From Brugia malayi (lineage: Eukaryota; Nematoda; Chromadorea; Rhabditida; Onchocercidae): a stretch of 64,000 bases of DNA. Numbering within the stretch: the stretch's first letter is position 1; the number at the start of each line of letters is the position of its first letter. The DNA lies in contig NW_025062479.1 in NCBI RefSeq assembly GCF_000002995.4, positions 20,270,721-20,334,720 on the forward strand, written 5' to 3'. The notes under the pieces were generated by a model. The model searched no databases. It saw nothing but the letters and a program-made list of their open reading frames with translations, and was not told where the DNA came from. The position numbers and the translations under genes are program-made. This document shows, piece after piece, positions 26,813 to 38,859 of the stretch.

Positions 26813-29800
26813 ATGTGTGTGAAATATTTTCACTACGTCCCATGGGCTTCACTTTTTGCCCTTATCATTTCTGTTATTGGCTCTATCATGTTTATCATCC
26901 TTTTTGATGGTGCATTACAAGGCTTTTCTGAACAGGTTTTCATTTCTTCTGTCTAAAAATTTAAAAATCATTCCTTTTTATTTAATTTTAAAAATTCAAA
27001 TTAATACAAGCAAATTTCTAAGTGGTTTAATAACAGTTTATCAAAAATTTCCCTCAAAATTAAAATTTTTTTTTTCAAATTTTTTTTCAGTACTTCTAAA
27101 AATTTTTCCCTATATTTTTCGTCTTTAATTTACAATTCATGATTTCTTATAGTTGTTCTGAATGAAATAAATAACTGAGCATTTCAAATATTTATTAATT
27201 TTTGTCAACACTTACTTTTTCCATTAATTGATAAATAGCCGATGACCTTCGATCTGTCAAAAATAAACGATCTCCATTATATGCATACATTAATATGTGG
27301 GTAAAAGAGAATGACATTAATATAAATTAGTTTATAAGACAAATAACTTGGAGAATTACTGAATTTTAGATTGAACTATGCAAACAGATGCTGAATTTAA
27401 AACAAATAACTTAGGGCACGATCTGAGTTTCCAAATTTACTTTTAAATTGAAATGTGTAAATATGTTAAAAAATCAATTTATATAACCTAAGATAGAATT
27501 TACTTTTAATTTAAAACATGTAAACAGGTTAAATTCCGTGGTATGATTCATTTCAACTTGTTTGTCAACAAGGAAGATTTGAATTTCAGTTGTATAACCC
27601 TAACATAAGATGTATTTTTAATTTATACTTTGTAAAATGGATTATAATCTGATTTATATAACTTAAAAATTTTTTCTTATCTAAAATATATGTAAATAAA
27701 TTGGATGAAATATTTACAACAATCATTAATGAATATGTTAAAATTATTTTACAGCTTAATGTATTAGTACCGGTGGGTACATTTTCGAAATTTCGATGGC
27801 TTTTTATCGCTATTACATTGCTTCTTATCATTGCAGTTATTGGTTTCCTGTTTGTTGGAGCAGCCGCTACAACCGGTAATTAATTTCATTAATAAATTTG
27901 AAATGTAGCAAAAATTTATCTAACAGATGCAGAAGAAGAAATGACAATAAACTTATGAAATTTTAATTATATAATTAATTATAAGCACACTTTTATTGAT
28001 GAGAATAATTGTAATCAATCATTTTATTTTTTCCTTTTTTTCGATCAAAAGAAGATTGAAATTCAATTATTTCATCATTCCTTTTCTTTCCGATTTTTTT
28101 TCTATTAAATTTATCTTTATTTTGTTAGTCATACAAAAATTATTATTTGAAAATTTAGCAAAGTTTTTGAAAGAACTTTTTTTTTTTCATTTTATTAGTT
28201 GATAAAGTAAAAAGAGGCGGTAAAATAAAAAAGAGGTTGAAGAAAAATTTGAAACTAAATTTAATGGAAATTAAATGGAATATAATTGCTGTAACGAAAT
28301 TTTGTAATCTAATGCTTAAATTATCATAAGGAATTATGCTTTTTCTTCTGACCAATATTAAATTGCGCATTACAGTTTTCTCACAACTATAAATTGTAAT
28401 GTAATTACTTTTGTTAAGTGTGAGAAAGTTAGAATTAATCTGAAATAATGACAGCATTGACCTTCCAGTGGTTTCAAACAATTTAAAATTTGTGACACAT
28501 TTTAATGCAACATATTTGGTCAAACTGAATACTAACAATAATGATAATAATAAATAATAATAATAATTAATAATAATAATCAATAATAATAATAAATAGT
28601 AATAATAATAATAATCTTTTCCATACTGATTATTCGATATGATCGATTTATCTTCTTGTCATATGTCACAGAGGTCAATAAGAAATTATTTGACTAACAC
28701 TACTACGTTAATACAAAAAAAAACACTTTTTGATAATTAATTACAAAGTATTAAATCATTTGTCAACTTTTTCATTTTTTTTTTTTTCTCTTTTGGAAAT
28801 TCTTTGAAGTATTAAGATATCAATGATTTCAACATTTAAAAATTATTTCATTTTCTTTTCCTTACAATTTTTTGTGCTAGAAATTTTATCGAATGAGCAA
28901 TTTTAATAATTTAATTGATTATTGCTAAATTTTTGATAATTGTTAGTTTGTCATCAAGTATACTATTACTAATGTATGTTAGTAGTTCTGATAAATTATA
29001 TAAAATCGTAAATTTTGAGGAAATTAACAATAATTCAAATCCAACTTTTATCGTGAAAATATTATTCGCTAGTAACCAATAATACAAATAAATTAACGCC
29101 GCGAATATGCGTTCGCTGTATTTACCTACGAATATGAGATGAAGAATACAATCAGTAAAAAAATATAAAAGAAAGGAAAAAAAAAAAACTAAACACAAAA
29201 CTATGCATTGTTGAATACAAGCGACCTCTGACCTCCTCATATAGCCAATAGACACAAAGTATAAGGCAGTTCATATATACAGAAAAGAGATCAATCTAAC
29301 AAAGAGCTGTCAGTATATAAGATAAATGCCAGGAAACCAAGTAAGAAATAAGTCAATCTTTAGTTTTATGGGGGTAATACAATTTTATTTGATATAATTT
29401 GTACGTTATTTGGAGGTTCGCAAGACTTATTTCAAATTTCGTGATAACTTTTTTTTCATAAAAAAGACAATTTTCTTCTGAAAAAAAATTTCATCTACAG
29501 TAATTAATCAAATATAGCAAAAAATGGAAAGCATATAGAAACCAACAAGTTTTAACAACTTAAGAAAAGATCAAAAAAACTTCTGCAAATTTTGGTTTAT
29601 TTAACTCTTAATATAAATTATTATTGATTCATAATTGTTGGTATGAAACTATCAACAATTATGAAATTGAAAAAAAAAAATTCCTTATTGTTAAGCATAA
29701 TAAAAAATGAAAGATGAAAAAAAAAAAAAAAAATTTTTAAATTTCAGTATCAGTTCGTTTTCACACGAAAGCAGATATACCTGATGAACGATCATTTCTT

Positions 29801-31193
29801 ATTCGAGTCAGCACATCACCGTGTATTCTTGGCTTATTATCATTGGTACTTAGTACTTTAGGTGCATTTCTTTCTGATATCATTTAACTTAGATAATTTA
29901 AATTTAAATGGTTTGATTTTTCTTTTGTATTCATTGTTAATTGATAATTAATCCATGTTTCCTTTTCTTTTTTTTTTTTTCAGAAATGTATCTCAAATAA
30001 TCGCAATTATATGAAAATATTTTGTAGATATTATATCCTTATCATGTAAATATGTAACATAAAATTACACATAAAAGAGAATTTTAGTAAGACATTAAAT
30101 AATAATTGTGGAATTATAATAATCAAATAATTTAAAAAAATATATATTACATTTGTAGTAATATTCTGGTGCGCAATTGTATCAATTAATGCCGTATTTG
30201 CGTCATTTTACATTGTATTTATTACTGCTATATACTCATTTTGTAATATGGTTGATAATCAGTGCTTTGATTTCACCGTTTTACTACCTGCTATTGTTAA
30301 TCGAATTAACAATAAGGTATGTATATTTATTATTTCAATTTTTTAAACTGCTATAGTGCTGAAAAATTTTAAACAGTACATCATTTATAATATATGTAAT
30401 AAGATTTTACATTCGTTACAAGTTTTCTTCATCTTATTTTTCACATCTTTTGTAATATTTAATAAATCATTAGGATTAATTAATATGAGGGAAAACAACT
30501 CATCTCATTATGCTGACATTTTAAAAATATTAATTGGCAACATCAGTTAATTAGTTCAGAAATTATATTGTTATATACCAAAGTATCATTGAATCGATTC
30601 TTTCCTTTTCGAAAAAAAAAAAAAAGGAAAACCTTAGTTAAATTATAGAAAGTGGATTTGAAATTTTGCAAAGACAAAAAGGAAGCGTTATGCGCGGCGG
30701 AGAATAATCAAATTTGGCCATTTATTGGTGCTTTATCATTTTGCTTTCTTACTCTTGCAGGATTAGTATATTTTCTAATGTGTATGAGTGCTAATTACAC
30801 AAGGTTTGTTCGTTAATTTCAAATAAAAGAAAATTCGTTATTTTGTAACTTAATTACAGAATTTATGCTATACTTGTTTTTTTCCTCATACTTAATTTTA
30901 ATGACGTATAGGTGAATTTGATCAAAATAAATCAAAAGTGAAAATTTTAATAATCCAATTTCAATATAGAAATGATACAATTGATTTGCAATGTTTCATT
31001 TTTTACATCATATCAAAGAAATCGTTGGAAGTTAATTAAAAATAGCTTTGTAAAATTCTGAAAAACTAAAAGAATGAAAAAAAAAAATTTTAGGATTCGT
31101 TCTGAAAGACGGGCACGTAAAGGTGAGCATTATGCGATGAATCAGGGTACCGTTGATTCTAATTCATTCATTCTTACAAATATGGGCAAATAA
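26813..31193 (+). CDS. nmgp-1: Four-pass membrane protein of the PLP/M6 proteolipid family
   Basis: Likely neuronal plasma-membrane proteolipid (M6/PLP type), a family linked to membrane shape and neurite growth. Exons 26813-26935, 27755-27875, 29748-29861, 30159-30316, 30649-30803 and 31094-31193 join in phase to 256 residues. Predicted membrane segments are at about 11-31, 56-80, 109-147 (long) and 194-219, with both ends cytoplasmic. The loop between segments 3 and 4 carries four cysteines (148, 155, 179, 187). Four-Cys second loops are typical of PLP/M6, where they form two disulfides. The C-terminal tail is basic (RIRSERRARK). A TTTTAG acceptor lies about 20 bases before the ATG, fitting trans-splicing, and an in-frame stop precedes the ATG. 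AATAAA overlaps the stop codon. The symbol is borrowed from the C. elegans M6 homologue and rests on topology and cysteine pattern only. Another four-pass family (claudin-like) is the main alternative. Confidence 0.7.
28536..28615. repeat. AAT-type repeat in intron 2 of the PLP/M6 gene
   Basis: Interrupted AAT/TAA units, the same repeat type as at 4051-4192 and 10451-10560, inside the long (about 1.9 kb) second intron. Confidence 0.75.
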
Positions 31194-31690
31194 AGGATTA
31201 ATAATTGTGATAACAGCTTACAGTTATCATTTATACAAATGTGATAATAGCTTATTAATTGATGATTATTGTTTTTATGATCAAATTTTTTTTCATAAAA
31301 GGATTCTTGTTCTCAAAGTTACACATTTCATATGAAACAGGAAGATATCAATGATAGAATTTAATATTTCTATGGAAAATAATGATATTACTCTATGTTT
31401 TATGATAATGACTTTATACTGATATACAAAACCATTATATGTAAAGAAATGAGAGAAGCCTATTCGAGAAGACCGATAAATCGTTTGCATAATCCGGGAA
31501 ATACAAGAAAATCTGGAAAAAATCAGATACAGAATGCACTATGATAGAAGGCTGATATATTATCATAATATATTGTTGTTGAGATAAAAGATAATCCACA
31601 GAATGCTACAGTTATTGATAAATCTCATCTATCATAACAATATATCATGCAAAATGATATATTAACTGAGCTAACATATGTCAGATTATG

Positions 31691-31698
31691 TGACGTCA
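31691..31698. promoter_or_regulatory. CRE-like palindrome TGACGTCA
   Basis: A perfect CREB/ATF-type octamer at the edge of the GC-richer island upstream of USP9X. A second copy lies at 34621-34628 in USP9X intron 3. Function is inferred only from the consensus. Confidence 0.4.
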
Positions 31699-33200
31699 AA
31701 TAAGTCAAGCTACGTGACCGTATCATAAAAAAACAACAGAAGCGTTTCACGTATCTTAAGTCACTGTCAGCTTACGTTTTCCAAGTTACGTGCATCTCAC
31801 TCTATGCATACTTTTGTGGAAATTCCCAGTGAAATGATTCTACCCAACGCATTTCATCGCGGAAACCTCCCAGTAATAACACATTATAGAGACAATTGCG
31901 CTGCATCTTTCGATATGTGTCTAAGACGGAATTACTGGCCATTTGAAATTTTTTTGCCGGCTGAGTGTCGGCTTCGCCGATTGAATGTGGGAGGACGTGA
32001 GGATGCGTCGGTGGTGTTCGTACGTGACTTTGCCTTTCGGGCCTTTAATATTTGCGCGGGGAGGGGTTTTGTTTGTGTGAAGGAGCGTTTAGACGTTTAT
32101 GCGATATGCACGTGCTATTTGTTTGAAAGTACACTGGAATATGACTTCTGTGAATCGATAGCACAGATGAGCGCGTGATTTTTCATCGTATATTGATTAA
32201 AAATTTTATATGATTGAATGGAATTTTGTTGCTCTATGAACTAACTCTATATCATTTCAGTATTATTAATAACTTTGCAAGATCTCCTCTCTTCTTCCAG
32301 ATTTCTGGAAATAATTTTCGAAGTGATTAAAAGTGATCGTAACTTACTGTCTGATATTCGTTGGTTAAACGCTGACGTTTTCTTTTTTATATATAGATTT
32401 GAATTTAATCTTGAGACTTAGTGCTTAATTTCGAATGTGTTTATAATAAATTTCGTTTGATCAAGGACGAATTAACGTTAATTTCTGATTTAGTAATAAA
32501 GATAAGATAATCATAAATTATTTTTTGCTATCTTATTTGAAATTATTATTTTTTGTCACTTAGTTAAAGTTCTGCATCCTTGTGATCATCTTTATGTCGG
32601 AAATATATTATTTTCGTATTTAAATTTATTTTTTCTTTATGAAATCGTTGGATTTGGTTTAGTTTTAATCAAATTATGATTACTGTGCCACCAATCATAG
32701 TTAAATCGTAATAGTAATTGGGTAACTAAATTCTGACTTTCTGTTGTTGCATTACTTTCGTCAGCATAGTTAAGGACAGAATTTTCTTGTGGTATTCATG
32801 CCTATAATCACGACATGAAAAATTTTCAGTAGACAACGTTTCTCCTTCACAATCTTCATTTTTTAGCTATCTCATTTAATAATCACTGTTACTTTCCATG
32901 ATCATACTGAAAGCAGAAATGGTTTCCTTGTACTCAGTTATGATTTCACTGCCGTTGTCACAATGTTACTGATAATAATCAGATCTCGAATGTGATAGTT
33001 TATGGTCGCTATTGCTGTAGTTAACTTCCGGTATAGTTCAATACATTGGTATGCGAAGATCGATTTTGAACAGCTTTGATATTTTATGACTTTACTTAAG
33101 GATTCAAACATATGTTAAAAAGGATTGGTTTTGGTTCCAACGACGAAAACTAGACGTTTATACGGGAATCGTGAAGGATTGTTACTGTACATATATAAAC

Positions 33201-33220
33201 ATATATATATATATATATAT
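33201..33220. repeat. (AT)n microsatellite just upstream of the USP9X start
   Basis: Twenty bases of alternating A and T, about 40 bases before the chosen ATG. An upstream in-frame ATG at 33125 would translate through it as alternating Ile and Tyr, which is one reason I prefer the downstream start. Confidence 0.8.
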
Positions 33221-33262
33221 TTATATACATATTCCACATTATTTAACGTACATAGCATTGTT

Positions 33263-36200
33263 ATGGATGATCAGTACGATCAACAGATGCGGGATGATGA
33301 TTCGATAGAACTGAAATCAGATTCTGATAATAGCAAGAAAAGACGATATGCTACAAAACGTGGTATGCATTTCTTTTTACGTTTCTTTTATTTTTTTGAG
33401 TAATATTGGGAACTTACTAAAACGATTCCATGTTCACTTATTCGATCGTGATCGAATAGTAACTTTTAGTCATACTTGAAAATGCGATTTAGCATCAACA
33501 AACAGAAAATATGGCGACAAAAACAGAGAGAGCCAATAGAACTATCGAATGCTAAACTTACTATTTAGTTATTTTTTGGAACCATCCATGGTTTCAAGTT
33601 AGGAAATCATAGGATTGGATATATACATACATGGGATAAAAACTTGAAAATTGGGAATTATATTAAATCATTAGAGTGGGAATTAACATGACGTTTATTG
33701 AAGAGATATAAAAAAAGTAACATTTTACAGCAGCTCAACACAGTAATGAGATATGATATTTTATTCCTTTTTCAGCTTTTCTTGTCAATGATTCACATTG
33801 TTCTGCGCCGTCGTCATCGCCACATTCAAGCCCGGTTGACGCTTCAGTTCCCACTGATTTCAGTTCTGGCGAATTGAATGACGCAATTCAGACATACAGC
33901 CGATGCAAAAAGTTGAACTTTTCCTTCATTTCTGGATTTTTTTCTGATTCATTGCAGGAAATTTATGTGACAAGATTTCATGCAAAGTAATATTAAGTGA
34001 GGGCTTGTTGAAAATTGTATAATAGCTTACATAATAAGTAAGCATATGTTATTTGTTCCACTGATTGAAACTCCGAATGGGCATTGCAAGAACTCGCCTT
34101 CGCAGAGCCAACCAATATACTTTTTATCGTTACTAATGATAGCCAAAGCAGACATTTTGAGTACTAATTAAAGTATTGGATTTCCTTAGAGATGAAGATG
34201 CCAGTAATACGCACTTCTACAATGGGATGAAAGCAGATACCCACTAGGTGTCTTTACATCACAAGTCTTTTGTGAAGTCATGCGCATAGATAGATTATAC
34301 TACCAAATTTTCTGAATGGTTTTTCTTTTTGTAGTGATAATTTGCCGACGAAATCAGAAGATGAAAATGGAGACTGGTGGATGCATTTTGATGAAATGCC
34401 GGTACGAGATGAGGAAAATGACTCACCTTTACTGGTAGTTTTATTTTTTCTAACAACGCGTTAATCTTTACTGCAACCCTAAAGTTCTTTTTTCTATCCT
34501 GGAAAATCTATATTTCATGTTTCACTTATTTTTGCAGCTTTTTTTTATCGGGAGTTAATAGGCTGGCATCATTTTTTGATTTTTTTGTTGTGAGGTTAAT
34601 GGAATCATGCTGGATAATAATGACGTCAGACAATTCACCCCTTACATGTTCTTTTAAACTTGTCCAATTTGAACTTGATTTATTTTCATTTATATTTTTA
34701 CTTGGGATTTAGGGTGTCGTTTATTTAAGTGGCAAATCAGGTTCTAGTTTGTATCATTACTGAAACATTAAAAAGCCAAAAAAAATTATGTTAGGATTAA
34801 AATCTAATTTCTGAGGTTTCTGAACAAAGCACAAATTTTTACATAGACTAGCGAAGAGTTATTTCTTGATTCACACAGTCTGGTTATTAATTATGTTAAC
34901 GGAAATTTAACGGCAAATGTCATACGCTTCTTAAAACTATTTGTGGCCGTTTCCAGGGCGATCAGATAAAAGAAGTCACTCATCGAATGAACGAGTAATC
35001 AGAGGTTGGAGGTCCCGCTAATTATAATGAATAAGGGATATCAAAAATCTGTTAGTAAAAAGAAAAAAAGAAATTGCAGATTCGAACATCAGTGAGTCCT
35101 GCTTTTGCTAAATCGGGTGTAACGTTTGATAGTGGTGGAGCATCGTCCAAACCTTCACGTGATATGGAGTCAATGAAATATGACATGGCGGGCTCTGCTG
35201 CTGTGGTTGGAGTGATGCACACTCTAACTGGCCGAAAAGCGAAGATAAATGCAGTCGGTGTGGTTGCACCTGCAGAAAATGCGGTAGATGGCTTTGCTGA
35301 ATCGATGAGTTCCAAAAGTGAGCTAGAAGATGTGGTGGAAAGTGTGGAAAGTCCACAAAGTAAATTCGATTTGAATGAAGATGACGGGCAGACACCGTAT
35401 CCGTCGACACCATCGAAACGGCAAAATGTGGATTATTTCCAAGAAAATCTTGATTTCTCCAGTGTTCCAGAAGTACTACTACCATCAGTTTTTCACAGTA
35501 TGTTGCACATTTACTGATTTATTAAGTCGAATTTTAATACATTCTAAACAAAGCACATAAGGAGTGGAATTTTTTGATAAATACATGTATGCAGCTTCCA
35601 GAAATATTGTTACAAACTAAAATATTTTGGATTGTTTCAAGTATATTTTCTGTAGGATTACTGCCCATATCTTATTCAGTTAGTTAGAAGCAATCCTATT
35701 TGTACATCAAATCATGATTACTTTGTTTAATTGAAGTCTCCAGTCATGTGTAATACTACTTATACATAATGATAGTGAACAGTTTTTAACTGATTGACTA
35801 AGGAAATATTAATTTGTTTAGAAATATATTGCTTAAATAATATGCTATGAAAAAACTCGATTTGTTTCCCTTTTTATATCTCATTTCTAGTAATGGGAAT
35901 ATATGGAATATTCCAGAGTGCTTATTTGTAGAGCAAAAATGTTATGCAGCGTTCTATATTATTCTTTATTCTCACGAATTCTAACTGTAGTCTCCTCTTA
36001 AAGTTTGCAAGTAATGAGCTCTCCCTGTTACTGTTTTTGCACTAAACGTTTTTAGCGTTCTTCAATTGCTAATTCATACTTTCTCAAAAGTCGTGTGTAC
36101 TTTATGGTTATTTTTATTCTGTTCCTTCAATCCCTTTAATTTCTTTCAAATATTCAGCATTGCAAATCTTCATGATCGAATAGTACTGTTCAAATTATTT

Positions 36201-36742
36201 TTCCAAATTTCACAATCTAAATTTTTTTTGATAGTTGTTAATTTACAGTAAAAAAATCTGTCGTTTCTTTTCAATTTTCATTTGATTCCCAATTAACAGT
36301 TAAGCGAGATTGAATTGGCTACTACCGTTTGTTTAACAGTTACAATGTTCTCCAAGATACTACTAGTATGAATTTAGGGAAGAAAAGATAAGTTGCAGAC
36401 ACGTCACCCCAACCTGGGAAAAAGGTAGCATGTTACTTAACAGGGATGGAAATTTTGTCAAAAAATAACGGTGGAATAAGAGCGTGAGATTCATCGCAAC
36501 ATTTCAGAAAGTCCAACTGGTAGAGCAATGTCAAGCTCGGCTCCAGCATCCACCATTGGGTCGTCATCTTCAAATATGTGTGATCCTTTGCAGCGGCCAA
36601 ATACATTTGATGTTAAAACATCACCATCAGCACATGCCGAGTTAAATTCAGTTGCAAGTGAGAGGCCAAAAGAATGGGAGGATTTCACTGAATTACCATC
36701 CGGGATGTTGACTCGTTTATTTGATCAGTTACATCGTGCAAG
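33263..36742 (+). CDS. USP9X: USP9X part 1: disordered N-terminus (exons 1-5)
   Basis: Exons 33263-33362, 33776-33986, 34335-34434, 35080-35497 and 36508-36742 encode about 354 residues. The start is acidic ([13 protein letters not shown]), followed by a Lys/Arg cluster (KKRRYATKR) that could act as a nuclear localisation signal, then Ser/Pro-rich, Asp/Glu-rich low-complexity sequence. The end, with [10 protein letters not shown] and [12 protein letters not shown], matches the point where the conserved part of the family begins. This region has little resemblance to the human N-terminus and is the least certain part of the model apart from the broken exon. Confidence 0.75.
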
Positions 36743-38788
36743 GTTGTTTTCTTTTATGAAGTGGTTGAGATTTTAATCGTAATATAAAATTTTCCAAAAA
36801 TGGAAAAAAGGCAAAGGATCGAGAAGCATTTTATTAATAGGAAATATTAGGAGGAAAAACAAATATTTGAGAATGTGTGTAATATGATGAGTTGTGGGAT
36901 GAGGTTGCCACACAATTAAAGAATTAAATAGTTGAATTTTTTCAAATTTGCCAAAATCAAGGACATAATTTGAAAATTCATGAATTGTTTACGTTTTTCA
37001 TCTGCTTAATCTTGGTATGTTTTACAGATGGGTGGTACCAGTCTTACCGAAGCAAGAGCTAGAAGGACTGATGGAAGTTGCAATTGTGCTAATAAAACGA
37101 GGTATTCACTTTGGTATTAAATACTAATGCTAAGTCAATGACAAGGTTTTTCACCATAATTTTAAAACTGTAATTGTAGCGTTGGAAAGAGGAAGATAAG
37201 ACATGTGCATATTTGAACTAATTATCAGCTGTATCAATCAACTCCTGCTTTTCAAGAAGGAGGGAACAGATAAACAACTATGTTGATGGATGCTTGCGTA
37301 TTTGTTGATAATAAAACTGAAGAATATGAAGTTAATTGTAGAGTACTGGGATTTAATTCTGTTAAACGTTATTGTACTAGTAATATCGGGAACATAGTTG
37401 ATACTGAGATGCTGTGCTAGGGAATAGCAGTGATTGACATTTAGCAGCATTGCAGGAACCGATAAGACGTCGAAATTTTTCGAAGGTTTTCTCGAAAAAG
37501 GACTAGAAGTTGCTTTCGATAAGTTGATGAATGATGAGGCGATGAAAGACTGGAAGATCGAAATCCATGTAATTTCTCATAAATCGGATTTTCTTCATTA
37601 TCATAGTTTTATAGCTGGATTTAAGTTATATATATTTGTTTAATACCGGATTTTAACTACCTTTTTTTTTTGTTTTGTTTTGAATATAACTGTGATTCAT
37701 AGACAATACAGATCCACCTAATCCATTTTTTTTCGGATTTTTTTTCATAATCTTTTTGTGTATTGAGAATGTTTTGAAATTAAATTATGGAAAAGTTTTT
37801 ACGTAATGTTATCATAATTGGCTGTGGGAAAAAAGATAGAATTGCAGCGATGCTTTAGAGGGAAAATGTAAACAAGATAAATACTTTAAGATAGAAATGA
37901 ATATACCGCTTCCTGTCACCCGTACACAATTTCAGTGCATTTCGGGGATATTTATGTATTATCTATGAAAACCGAATTGATTTGCAACCGTGATTTGCAA
38001 ATTAAGCGGTCGTTTTTCATTTAGTATTTATTGGGAATGCCTTTTTACCGAATTGATTTGCAACCGTGATTTGCAAATTAAGCGGTCGTTTTTCATTTAG
38101 TATTTATTGGGAATGCCTTGTTTCTTTAAAAATCTGAGGATTGTAGCCCTTCTGTTTCTGCTGTTGTTAATGAAGGAAATGAAAGTAGTTTAACGCATGA
38201 AATGGCTGAGAATAAATTTTCTTTCATGTTAAAAGATTTGAAAAATTGGATTGCAGCGATTTATTTGGCTAAGTGTTGCACGATTCCTCATAATGTTCAC
38301 GGAAAAAATGCGGCAAACACTTGTAGCAGAAGATTTTCATCATTCATACTGGAAAATACTGCAATACGTCATGTCCAGCAATAGTCGGTATGCTTTAAAG
38401 CTGCCGAGTTTTTTGTTCAGTTCTGTGAAGTATGTTATTTGTTTGCTTTTTTCTTCTTTTTTATGCTTTGATCTGATGACATGTTATAATTTTTTGCCGT
38501 TCACTTTTGATGAGCTACTCTTTAATTTTATTTCTTTAAAATACAGAATAATAAGAATCCCAGTACCCTGTCTTTTTAAATAAGTCTAGAAATAATTTTC
38601 AAATTTTGGGAGAAGCAAATGAAGGCGAAAATGTACACAAAACAAGGTTAGAAGAAATAAGATAAGATAGAAAAAAGCAATCTAATTGGTGTTAATTTTT
38701 TTGCCTGTAAATTTGGAAATGATAAACTAATTTTGAGAAAAAAATTTTTTTTTTTTTTTGCAGTGCTTTTTTTTTTGTTTTGTCTGTT

Positions 38789-38859
<71 letters not shown>

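Larger units (their letters stand above)
31194..33262. other. Spacer and probable promoter region of USP9X
   Basis: No gene is called here. From about 31690 to 32180 the sequence is clearly richer in G and C than its surroundings. It carries a palindromic TGACGTCA (31691-31698), several TACGTGA-like motifs (31711, 32021) and a CACGTG box (32109-32114). A 124-codon open frame (31804-32178) overlaps this island, but its composition and lack of family signature suggest a regulatory island or 5' untranslated exon. The last 60 bases before the USP9X start contain an (AT)n tract. Confidence 0.5.

Noticed and set aside
28155..28583. 142-codon minus-strand open frame, the longest antisense frame near the PLP/M6 gene
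   Set aside because: It begins inside an ATT-type repeat (poly Ile/Tyr/Asn) and is rich in Phe, Leu, Ile and Lys throughout. It reads as a composition artefact.
28911..29255. 114-codon minus-strand open frame inside intron 2 of the PLP/M6 gene
   Set aside because: It is hydrophobic and T/A-driven, has no start context or splice acceptor, and shows no motif. Its length is not remarkable for AT-rich DNA on the antisense of an intron.
31804..32178. 124-codon plus-strand open frame upstream of USP9X
   Set aside because: It coincides with a GC-richer island where stop codons are rarer. There is no family signature and no splice or trans-splice acceptor next to its ATG, so I kept it as a probable regulatory island.
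35108..35485. 125-codon minus-strand frame opposite USP9X exon 4
   Set aside because: It is the antisense shadow of a coding exon. The plus frame joins its neighbours in phase.
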